DNA of 64,000 bases from Pedobacter psychrotolerans. Lineage in GTDB: Bacteria; Bacteroidota; Bacteroidia; Sphingobacteriales; Sphingobacteriaceae. How positions within the stretch are numbered: position 1 is the first letter of the stretch; every line of letters begins with the position of its first letter. Location: positions 97,317 through 161,316 of the forward strand of contig NZ_SLWO01000001.1 in the NCBI RefSeq assembly GCF_004340665.1, written 5' to 3'. A program made the translations under genes and the position numbers. Of this stretch, positions 56,874-64,000 are shown one piece after another. The notes beneath the pieces are model-generated. The model worked only from the letters and a program-made list of their open reading frames with translations. It did not search any database and had not been told where the DNA came from.

Positions 56874-58564
56874 GTAATATCGATTGGTGCGTACTCATTT
56901 TCACTTTATTAGCCGTTGTGGTTTACGGGGTTTTCATCGGTCGCGGACAAAAGAGTAATGAATCTTATTTAAAGGCTGATAGTAAAATGCCCTGGTACAT
57001 TGTGCTGTTGGGTATTATGGCTACACAAGCAAGTGCCATTACCTTTTTATCGGCTCCTGGGCAAGCCTATACCGATGGAATGCGTTTTGTGCAGTATTAT
57101 TTTGGTTTGCCATTGGCGATGATTGTGATTTGCATTACTTTCATTCCGATATTTCAAAGGCTGAATGTTTATACCGCTTATGAGTATCTGGAGAACCGTT
57201 TCGATAAAAAAACAAGGGTTTTAACGTCTCTGCTTTTTTTGTTTTCCCGTGGCTTATCAACCGGGATCAGTATATATGCGCCGAGTATTATTTTATCAAG
57301 TGTATTGAACTGGAACATCTATTTAACCAATGTTTTAACCGGTGGAATCCTTTTAATTTACACTTACGTGGGGGGTGCAAAAGCCATCGCCCATACCCAG
57401 AAATTACAGTTTCTGATCATTTTAGGTACAATGGCTTTCGCTGGTTATTTGCTGGTGCAAAATATGCCAAATGGGATTGGTTTTAGTGATGCGCTATATC
57501 TCGCCGGGAAATCTGGGAAGCTAAATGTCATTACCACAGAATTCGACTGGAAAGACAAGTATAACATCTGGAGTGGGCTGATTGGTGGGTTTTTCTTAGC
57601 ACTATCTTATTTTGGTACCGATCAAAGTCAGGTGGGACGGTACATTACCGCAAAGGATAACACCAATGCCAAGATGGGTTTGTTATTGAATGGTTTGGTT
57701 AAAATCCCGATGCAGTTTGCTATTTTGTTAATAGGTGCATTATTATTTGCTTTCTTTTCCCTGAAACCAGCCCCAATTTATTTCAATGAACGATCATATC
57801 AATCTTTAAAACAAACTCAACCAGAAAAAGCGGCTGTTTTTGAAAAAGAGCATCGCGATTTAACTGAAAAATTTAATAGGGAATCTAAAATTATTCTTCT
57901 TCAAAAGGAAAATCATTCTCCTGAATTAAATGAATCAATCGCAAAATTTAAGGCTACCCAAAAGGACGTTAAAGATTTGCATGGCAAAGTGGAGGAAGCC
58001 ATTAATCAATCTAATTTTAATGCTGAGAAAACCGATACCAATTATATCTTTCTATACTTTGTGAAAAATACGCTACCAGTTGGAATGATCGGATTACTAT
58101 TTGCTGTGATATTCCTGGCCAGTTGGGGGTCTATTTCTGCGGCATTAAATTCATTGGCGGCCTGTTCTCTAAAAGACATACATTTAATCTTCAGTAAAAA
58201 AGAAATGGATGATGCAACCGAACTGAAGTATAGTCGGTTACACACATTGGCTTGGGGAATATTTTCTATTGCAGTGGCTATGTTTGCTACGCAGATGGGC
58301 TCACTAATTGAAGCCGTAAATGTTTTGGGGTCACTTTTTTATGGTCCAATTCTGGGCATTTTTCTTGTAGCGTTTTATTTTAAAAAGATAGATGGCCTTT
58401 TGGTATTTATTGCAGCTATCTTGTCAGAAATAACGGTAATTGCCGTTTATGAGTTCGATGTGGTATCTTTTCTCTGGTTAAATGTAATTGGAGCAGCTGC
58501 GGTGATCATTTTTTCGACTTTGGGTCTGTTGTTTTACAGGCCAAAGATGATCAGTAATCAATAG
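56870..58564 (+). CDS. Sodium:solute symporter (SSS family)
   Basis: A 564-residue membrane protein with about thirteen helices of the SSS family: GRGQKSNESYLKADSKMPWY near the N-terminus, FLSAPGQAYTDGMRFVQYYFG, YTYVGGAKAIAHTQKLQ and YFGTDQSQVGRY. A hydrophilic insert of roughly 90 residues (about 305-395, rich in Lys and Glu) sits between two helices. Na+-coupled uptake of a sugar, acid or amino acid is expected; the substrate is unknown. It begins within the stop codon of the 34-residue membrane peptide. Confidence 0.92.
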   Translation: MSNIDWCVLIFTLLAVVVYGVFIGRGQKSNESYLKADSKMPWYIVLLGIMATQASAITFLSAPGQAYTDGMRFVQYYFGLPLAMIVICITFIPIFQRLNVYTAYEYLENRFDKKTRVLTSLLFLFSRGLSTGISIYAPSIILSSVLNWNIYLTNVLTGGILLIYTYVGGAKAIAHTQKLQFLIILGTMAFAGYLLVQNMPNGIGFSDALYLAGKSGKLNVITTEFDWKDKYNIWSGLIGGFFLALSYFGTDQSQVGRYITAKDNTNAKMGLLLNGLVKIPMQFAILLIGALLFAFFSLKPAPIYFNERSYQSLKQTQPEKAAVFEKEHRDLTEKFNRESKIILLQKENHSPELNESIAKFKATQKDVKDLHGKVEEAINQSNFNAEKTDTNYIFLYFVKNTLPVGMIGLLFAVIFLASWGSISAALNSLAACSLKDIHLIFSKKEMDDATELKYSRLHTLAWGIFSIAVAMFATQMGSLIEAVNVLGSLFYGPILGIFLVAFYFKKIDGLLVFIAAILSEITVIAVYEFDVVSFLWLNVIGAAAVIIFSTLGLLFYRPKMISNQ

Positions 58565-58675
58565 ATCATTCCTTTAGTTAGTCATCTTTATTTTTACATG
58601 TAGCAGATATTTACAAACTCAAGCTATTCATCAAATTTAATACCTTTATTTTGAATAGTTAAACAGACCAAATAT

Positions 58676-59299
58676 ATGAATGAAGCTTGGGTAGAAAGAT
58701 GGAATGACAGATACAGTACAAGTGAATTTGCCTATGGCGAAGAACCAAACATCTATCTAAAGGATCAATTATCAAAACTGAAGGCAGGAACAATACTTTT
58801 TCCTGCAGAAGGTGAGGGCAGAAATGCTGTTTCTGCAGCCAAACTTGGGTGGGTAGTTTCTGCTTTTGATATCAGTATTGAAGGTAAAAATAAAGCGCTT
58901 CAATTGGCAGAAAACCATCAGGTCGCCATTAATTATCAGGTTGGTGAATTAGAATCATTGAATTTTAAAGCGGAACAATTTGATGCAATTGCATTAATTT
59001 ATGCGCATTTCCCGGCAGCGATTAAATCTTCTTATCACCAATTACTTGATCATTATCTAAAGAAAAATGGATTGATTATTTTTGAGGCTTTCAGCAAGAA
59101 ACATCTTGATTACCTGGCAAAGAATGAAAAGGTTGGCGGACCAAAAGAGATCGATATGTTATTCTCTATAGGCGAAATAAAAGCTGATTTTAAAAATTAT
59201 GAAATCATAGAACTGGTTGAAACGGAAATTGAACTAAACGAAGGGCTATTTCATAACGGACAAGGATCAGTGATTCGATTTGTAGGACGCAAAAGATAA
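58676..59299 (+). CDS. SAM methyltransferase, TehB-like
   Basis: A 207-residue class I methyltransferase. It begins [21 protein letters not shown], the pattern of tellurite-resistance/TehB-like and thiopurine-type small methyltransferases, and has motif [18 protein letters not shown] and an acidic FDISIEGKN. The substrate is unknown. It is a single gene after the symporter. Confidence 0.86.
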   Translation: MNEAWVERWNDRYSTSEFAYGEEPNIYLKDQLSKLKAGTILFPAEGEGRNAVSAAKLGWVVSAFDISIEGKNKALQLAENHQVAINYQVGELESLNFKAEQFDAIALIYAHFPAAIKSSYHQLLDHYLKKNGLIIFEAFSKKHLDYLAKNEKVGGPKEIDMLFSIGEIKADFKNYEIIELVETEIELNEGLFHNGQGSVIRFVGRKR

Positions 59300-59437
59300 A
59301 CCATCGCATTCCAGATTAAAACCATAAATATTATAATAATGAACGGCATGTTTTTCTTTTAGACATTAGCATTATAGTTTTTATCGTGCTAAAGCCATAA
59401 ATTCGTAAATTAAAAACAACAAAAACAAATATACTAT

Positions 59438-59956
59438 ATGAAAAAGATGATTAAATCCATCACCATGCTGGTAACAGCAATCACCATTTCGGCAAGCGCC
59501 ATGGCACAAGATGCGCAGCCAAAACCAAGTCCTGCGGCAACCGTTACCGGAAAAGTGAAAGGTGCAACCATTACCATTAACTACAGTAGCCCTGCAGTAA
59601 AGGGACGTAAAATCTGGGGAAGTTTAGAAGCTTACGATAAAGTATGGCGTGCTGGTGCAAATGAAGCCACTACTTTCGAAACAGATAAAGATATTATGGT
59701 TGAAGGAAAACCATTGGCAGCTGGAAAATATAGCTTCTTCTTGATCCCAAAAGAAAGTGGAACATGGACCGCGATTTTTAACAAAGAGCCAAAACAATGG
59801 GGTGCTTACAAATATGAGGAAGGTAAAGATGCTTTACGCGTTGATGTAAAAACTAAAGCTCTAAAAGCTACTCAGGAGCGCTTGGTTTATAAAATTACTA
59901 AAACTGGTTTTTCTTTAGATTGGGATAAGATTTCTGTACCTGTAGCGATTAAATAA
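59438..59956 (+). CDS. DUF2911 secreted protein
   Basis: A 172-residue protein with a signal peptide (cleavage near AMAQD, residue 24). [55 protein letters not shown] and [15 protein letters not shown] are the conserved blocks of DUF2911, a beta-rich family abundant in Bacteroidota without known function. It is followed by a strong terminator, so it is a single-gene unit. Confidence 0.92.
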   Translation: MKKMIKSITMLVTAITISASAMAQDAQPKPSPAATVTGKVKGATITINYSSPAVKGRKIWGSLEAYDKVWRAGANEATTFETDKDIMVEGKPLAAGKYSFFLIPKESGTWTAIFNKEPKQWGAYKYEEGKDALRVDVKTKALKATQERLVYKITKTGFSLDWDKISVPVAIK

Positions 59957-59987
59957 GTTGAGGAAATAGACAACCAACATCATTTTT

Positions 59988-60022
59988 AAAGGCCATTTCA
60001 CTCATCTGAAATGGCCTTTTTG
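59988..60022 (+). terminator. Intrinsic terminator after the DUF2911 gene
   Basis: A 13-bp perfect stem AAAGGCCATTTCA / TGAAATGGCCTTT with a 6-nt loop, followed by TT. Confidence 0.88.
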
Positions 60023-60107
60023 ATGTCTAGCTGTTGTGTAAATAAATGGTAACATAACATCAACTTCATTCTAAAGTATTATTTTGGGCGGGTATTAAAA
60101 TCACACA

Positions 60108-62192
60108 ATGAAATTTTTTATCCGATTGACTTCTATTTTCATATGTATTCAGTTAAACGTTTTAGCTCAATCAAATGATCACTCTTTTTCCATTAATGGT
60201 AAACTACCGGTAGATTTGGTTAATGTCTTTTTAGGTTCTTCAGGAGATCATGGGCAAATGTCACCCGCTGCATCTTATCCTTTTAGCATGTTAAGTATCG
60301 GACCACAAACCTATCCTAAAACCCATACGGGCTACGAGTTTCTGGCTAAGAAATTTGAAGGATTCACACATAATCGTTTTGAAGGTGTGGGCTGTCAGGG
60401 TTCAGGCGGCAATATTTTGATTAAACCATTTTTAGGGAATGATCCTACAAAAACAGATTTAATTAAATTAACCGAAAATGCTGGCCCTGGTTATTATGCT
60501 GTTGGCTTCGAGAATAAAATAAGCGCCCAATTAAGTGTTTTAAAAAATGCCGGAAAACATCTTTATCGGTTTCCGAAGGGTAAAAAGGGATTCTATCTCG
60601 ATTTAAGTTATGCCTTTAACGGTGCCTTTGTTGATGAACAACATCAGGTTAAAGGGAATACGATTTCAGGATGGATTATCTCCAGAACAACTTGCGGTGT
60701 AGGGAAATACAAAATTTATTATTGCCTTTCCGTTAAAGGTGTTGCGAACTGGGAAGGTAATGGTAATCACCGTTTAATTTTAATGCTTTCAGATGATGCG
60801 GTTGATGCTCAAATTGATGTTGCTCTATCATCCGTTAGTGCAGAAGCAGCTGCAGCAACGATTAATAAAGATTCATTTGAACAGTTCAAAATGCAAAGTG
60901 CTGCGGATTGGAATCGCAATTTAAGTAAAATTGAAGTACATGGTGATGAAGAAAGTTCGAAGTTATTCTATTCGCTTTTGTACCGCACCATGCAATCGCC
61001 ATATGCGATTTCAGAAAAAGACGGAAGCTACCGGAATACCAAAGGAGAGCTGCAGAAAGATAAACAAATACATTACAATGGGTGGGCCATCTGGGACAAT
61101 TACCGGACGCAATTGCCTTTACTTTCCATCATTAATCAAAGTGAATATGCCGGGATGATCACTTCGATTGCAGAATTGTATCAATCCGGTAAAAAAGATT
61201 ATGCAGGTCAGAATGAGCCATCAAATACCGTACGTTCAGAGCATGCCATTGTGGTTCTTCTGGATGCCTACCAGAAGGGCTACAAAGTTGATTTTGCGAA
61301 AATTGCAGATTCCTTGGTTAAAGAAGTAGATAGATTAGATTATAAATCGCCTGATAAGGCTTTAGAAACAAGTTACGATCATTGGGCATTGGCAGAAGTA
61401 TTCGCTATTTTAAAGAATAAGGATAAATCTGCCTTTTACAGGAATAAAGCACTGGAGTATAAAAAGTATTGGAATAAGGACTTTAGGGATTTAACTAAAA
61501 ACGACGTAGACCGCATGCAGGCAAGAGGTTTGTACCAAGTAACCATTTGGCAATACCGATGGTTTGTGCCCTATGATGTAAAAGGGTTAATCGAACTGGA
61601 TGGGGGAGAAGCATCATTTCTGGACAATCTTGATCAATTCTTCGCAAAGGACTTATATAACCATGCCAATGAGCCAGATTTGCAGGTGCCGCTCCTATAC
61701 AATGCAACAAAATCGGGCTATAAATCTCAATACTGGATGCACCAACTGGCGGCAGATACGGTAATTCAAAATTATTTTAATGATAATAGTCGCGGCATTG
61801 GCTCCTACATTGGTAAAATCTATAAAAATGAACCTCAAGCCTATTTAAGAACTATGGATGATGATGCCGGAGCCATGAGCGCCTGGTATATTTTTACAGC
61901 CAGCGGCTTTTCTCCAGCATGTGTAGGTTTTCCTGTTTATTACTTAAATGTTCCGCTATTTCGTTCATTAACTTATCATTTGCCGAATGGAAGGACCTTT
62001 AAGATTGAAACAGAAAACTTCGATCTGAAAAATAAGTTTATCAAAGCCACATTTTTAAATGGCAAGCCTTTTAAAAAGAATTACATCACCCAGGCAGAAA
62101 TAAATGCTGGAGGCGTATTAAAAATTATAGCCAGTGCAGATCCTGTCAAGGTTTCAGATACTGAAAACTGGATCTCATCAATAGAAAAATAA
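60108..62192 (+). CDS. GH92-family alpha-mannosidase-like protein
   Basis: A 694-residue secreted protein with a signal peptide (cleavage near LAQSN, residue 22). The GH92 signature regions are DLVNVFLGSSGDHGQMSPAA, HNRFEGVGCQGSGGNI, HANEPDLQVPLLYNATKSG and DDDAGAMSAWYIFTASGFSP, followed by GFPVYYLNVPLF. GH92 enzymes are calcium-dependent, inverting exo-alpha-mannosidases. Some blocks deviate from the usual GH92 wording (for example the N-E-P segment reads HANEPDLQVP), so specificity may differ. It stands alone without susC/susD. Confidence 0.9.
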   Translation: MKFFIRLTSIFICIQLNVLAQSNDHSFSINGKLPVDLVNVFLGSSGDHGQMSPAASYPFSMLSIGPQTYPKTHTGYEFLAKKFEGFTHNRFEGVGCQGSGGNILIKPFLGNDPTKTDLIKLTENAGPGYYAVGFENKISAQLSVLKNAGKHLYRFPKGKKGFYLDLSYAFNGAFVDEQHQVKGNTISGWIISRTTCGVGKYKIYYCLSVKGVANWEGNGNHRLILMLSDDAVDAQIDVALSSVSAEAAAATINKDSFEQFKMQSAADWNRNLSKIEVHGDEESSKLFYSLLYRTMQSPYAISEKDGSYRNTKGELQKDKQIHYNGWAIWDNYRTQLPLLSIINQSEYAGMITSIAELYQSGKKDYAGQNEPSNTVRSEHAIVVLLDAYQKGYKVDFAKIADSLVKEVDRLDYKSPDKALETSYDHWALAEVFAILKNKDKSAFYRNKALEYKKYWNKDFRDLTKNDVDRMQARGLYQVTIWQYRWFVPYDVKGLIELDGGEASFLDNLDQFFAKDLYNHANEPDLQVPLLYNATKSGYKSQYWMHQLAADTVIQNYFNDNSRGIGSYIGKIYKNEPQAYLRTMDDDAGAMSAWYIFTASGFSPACVGFPVYYLNVPLFRSLTYHLPNGRTFKIETENFDLKNKFIKATFLNGKPFKKNYITQAEINAGGVLKIIASADPVKVSDTENWISSIEK

Positions 62193-62264
62193 TTTATAAA
62201 AATATGCTTGATAAGCAAACTTATTTTCTGTAGGCATGTTATTCTGATATAAAAAATTATTAAC

Positions 62265-62456
62265 ATGGCCCCATTGAAAATAAGTGAAGAACAGCATGCT
62301 ACGTTGAGCAATAAAAGCACCACAGAATCATCAAACGATCAATCATTAGAGTTACATCCTGAAGCCTATAAGGTTAAAGGACCATCACCGGAAAAGATGC
62401 AGAGTGTTTCAGCTTCCTTGCGTACTTACGCACATGGCTTGTACGGATTATTGTAG
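62265..62456 (+). CDS. Small hypothetical protein (63 residues)
   Basis: An ORF of 63 codons starting ATG 62265, MAPLKISEEQHATLS; polar and Ser/Thr-rich, ending SVSASLRTYAHGLYGLL. It is followed 19 bp later by a good terminator, and no shorter ORF competes, so it is likely a real single-gene unit. No family recognised. Confidence 0.6.
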   Translation: MAPLKISEEQHATLSNKSTTESSNDQSLELHPEAYKVKGPSPEKMQSVSASLRTYAHGLYGLL

Positions 62457-62474
62457 ATTTTCCTATATAGAATT

Positions 62475-62513
62475 GAAATGTCCATTTATAACTAAATGGA
62501 CATTTTTTTTTAC
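62475..62513 (+). terminator. Intrinsic terminator after the small hypothetical gene
   Basis: A 13-bp stem AAATGTCCATTTA / TAAATGGACATTT with a 4-nt loop and eight or more following T/A-rich bases beginning TTTTT. Confidence 0.9.
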
Positions 62514-62553
62514 TATTTATTTGTCTTAACCACTCTGCCAATTTTAAGAATTC

Positions 62554-63030
62554 AACTTGCGAAGTTTCAAAGGCCAAAAGCGTGGCAGAACTTCGCCAGT
62601 TTAGATGTGGATTTAGTTTGGTTGGTTAGATGGTTGGTTGGTTAGTTGTTTGGATACCGCTAAATACTGACCAAGTTTTCCCTTCTCACCATCCAGCAAA
62701 ACTTCATCAGTCGGGTTTTTAACTTGCGAAGTTTCAAAGGCCAAAAGCGAGGTAGAACTTCGCCAGTTTTAACAGAATAGCATATGATTACGCCCCTTCT
62801 AAAATGCTAAAGCCAAATTTTTATCGATTTACTGATTTTCCCCTCCTCATCATCCGGTAGCTGTTTTGTTACTTAATGAATTTTAAAGGCCAAAAGTGTG
62901 GTGAAAATTCAACAGTTTAGATTTAGTTTGGTTGATTAGATGGTTAGTTGTTTGGATTATCGGCTCGAAGACTGACCAAGTTTTCCCTTCTCGCCATCCA
63001 GCAAAACTTCGTTAGTTGGGTTTATAACTC
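62554..63030. repeat. Three-copy mosaic of intergenic repeat modules
   Basis: Module 1 (AACTTGCGAAGTTTCAAAGG then CCAAAAGCG...AACTTCGCCAGTTT, with GCGAAGTT/AACTTCGC as inverted ends) occurs at 62554-62603, 62721-62769 and, worn, at 62871-62919. Module 2 (TTTGGTTGGTTAGATGGTTG with a 7-nt rhythm) occurs at about 62612-62653 and 62927-62957. Module 3 (ACTGACCAAGTTTTCCCTTC then TC(A/G)CCATCCAGCAAAACTTC) occurs at 62666-62705 and 62971-63010. No coding frame runs through. Confidence 0.85.
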
Positions 63031-63454
63031 GCTACTTCCCTGGCGCTCCACAGATGATTAATTTTATGACAAATTAATATAAACCTTCCCCAAAACACCC
63101 CATTATAATACAACTATAAGCTCTTATTATGTCGTCATTATTTTATGTGTTGATAAAAGTCAATATATATATAGTTTAAGCAATTTATTGGCACTAATTA
63201 AAACGGGAATTATACTCAATATGGGGAATAAATTACCCGAAAATACGTGTAAAATTTTACCCATAACCTTTCACTAATCGCCCTTAACTTCATTTAATAC
63301 CCATGTATGTTTTTGGTTCATCTTTTGGATTAGTCGTATTACGCTTACAATCAGTATATAACTATTTTTTTGATCATCTACTTTAAATGCTCAATCTCTT
63401 GCCTACCTATATACTCTTCGTGAGAATAAACATCAAGTATTAAAAACAAATTAG
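63031..63454. other. 424-bp noncoding leader of the collagen-like gene
   Basis: A/T-rich, with no terminator or complete promoter match. It must contain the promoter of the collagen-like protein. Confidence 0.4.
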
Positions 63455-64000
63455 ATGAATAAACATTTACTGCTCAGTTTAACCGGAGTCCTTTTTAGTA
63501 TTTCGGTTTCTTTTGCCCAGCAAAAGGTAAAGGATGGTACCGTGTCGAGTACCAACATTTCAAATAAGGATGCCATTTTGGAATTGGAAAGCAATAACAA
63601 AGGCTTACTCCATACTCGTGTTAATTTAATTAGCACAGATAATCCTGCTCCGCTTTCCGCGCACGTAACCGGTATGATGGTTTACAATCTATCTACCGTT
63701 AATGATGTAATGCCTGGTATTTATTATAATGATGGTACTAAATGGGTTTTCGTTAGGAGTAGTAATTCAACAATAATCGAGAATCAGGCAGGTAAAACAG
63801 GCACACCCGGAACACCTGGCGGTGCAGGCGGCCCCGCTGCAGGTGTTACCATTGTGACGAATGACAGCGGGACCTGGGTATATAATCCGGCTACTGGTAC
63901 CTGGACAAATGTAAATGGTCAAAAAGGCGACAAGGGCGATAAAGGTGACCCAGGTGTAGTAGGTGTTGAGGCCCAGTCAGGAAAAAGCGGTACCCCGGAA
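63455..64000 (+). CDS. Collagen-like secreted protein, N-terminal part
   Basis: The frame runs from ATG 63455 off the end of the window (182 codons seen). A signal peptide ends near SFAQQ (residue 22). The mature N-terminus (NISNKDAILELESNNKGLL, MMVYNLSTVNDVMPGIYYND) is the head found on Bacteroidota surface proteins. Then come G-x-y repeats: GKTGTPGTPGGAGGPA, GQKGDKGDKGDPG and the start of another (GKSGTP), separated by a WVYNPATGTW motif. It should be a secreted or surface-attached trimer-forming protein. Confidence 0.85.
   Translation, partial: MNKHLLLSLTGVLFSISVSFAQQKVKDGTVSSTNISNKDAILELESNNKGLLHTRVNLISTDNPAPLSAHVTGMMVYNLSTVNDVMPGIYYNDGTKWVFVRSSNSTIIENQAGKTGTPGTPGGAGGPAAGVTIVTNDSGTWVYNPATGTWTNVNGQKGDKGDKGDPGVVGVEAQSGKSGTPE

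Noticed and set aside
62554..63030. CRISPR array or spacer-repeat structure
   Set aside because: The repeats are few, of unequal length and spacing, and no cas gene is near; they are shuffled modules.

Overview
The window looks like chromosomal DNA of a Bacteroidota member, most likely a Sphingobacteriaceae (Pedobacter-like) bacterium. The base composition is A/T-rich. Two promoters match the Bacteroidota pattern TTG-N20-TAnnTTTG closely. Lipoproteins carry Cys-Lys-Lys after the lipobox, and there are fimbrillin-type proteins, GH97 and GH92 glycosidases, and a short AtpC with AtpDC split from the other ATP synthase genes. The genus is an inference from gene content; no rRNA is present.

1-4 kb: the end of an outer-membrane beta-barrel gene, a DUF6364/PIN toxin-antitoxin pair, an orphan ABC ATPase, a small lipoprotein, a DUF4230 protein and a cupin. 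4-21.7 kb: one continuous minus-strand array holding the whole branched-chain amino acid pathway, in the order ilvE, ilvD, ilvB, ilvN, ilvC, leuC, leuD, leuB, leuA, ilvA. Six passenger genes sit between them (two methyltransferases, ORF6N, DinB, an ABM monooxygenase and a ModF-like ATPase). In front of ilvE lies a 44-codon leader ORF in which 15 of 20 consecutive codons (18-37) are Val, Leu or Ile. It is followed by a strong intrinsic terminator and a possible competing antiterminator that includes the leader stop codon. This is a classical ribosome-mediated attenuator by architecture and is the most interesting system in the window.

22-27 kb: a clostripain-like (C11) lipoprotein peptidase divergent from two tandem lipoproteins. 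The two share a fimbrillin-like N-terminal half but end in different modules, one a DRGH nuclease and the other a beta-rich domain. 27-38 kb: mostly housekeeping genes (atpC, atpD, an RmlD-like reductase, a PrxQ-type peroxiredoxin, tRNA-Arg(ACG), adk, obgE, ydcF, ytxH, osmC-like, DUF2130) and a SusB-type GH97 enzyme.

38-52 kb: a potassium island with kdpF, kdpA, kdpB, kdpC, a porin, a stand-alone KdpD sensor domain and a separate histidine kinase. A sigma-54 response regulator lies 2.8 kb upstream, beyond an M1 peptidase and a ParE-type toxin-antitoxin pair. kdpF is preceded by a second, unannotated 26-residue membrane ORF. 52-64 kb: a GNAT/M20 pair resembling the first and a late step of Bacteroidota arginine synthesis, a PIG-L deacetylase, a sodium:solute symporter translationally coupled to a 34-residue membrane peptide, a methyltransferase, DUF2911, a GH92-family enzyme, a repeat-rich 1-kb noncoding stretch and the start of a collagen-like secreted protein.

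Intergenic spaces are full of dispersed elements: long palindromes of the type CGTCATTGCGAGG...CCTCGCAATGACG, C-rich palindromes, and tracts with an exact 7-nt rhythm whose heptamers drift in sequence. Several of these elements leak into computed ORFs as false N-terminal extensions or as a C-terminal tail.
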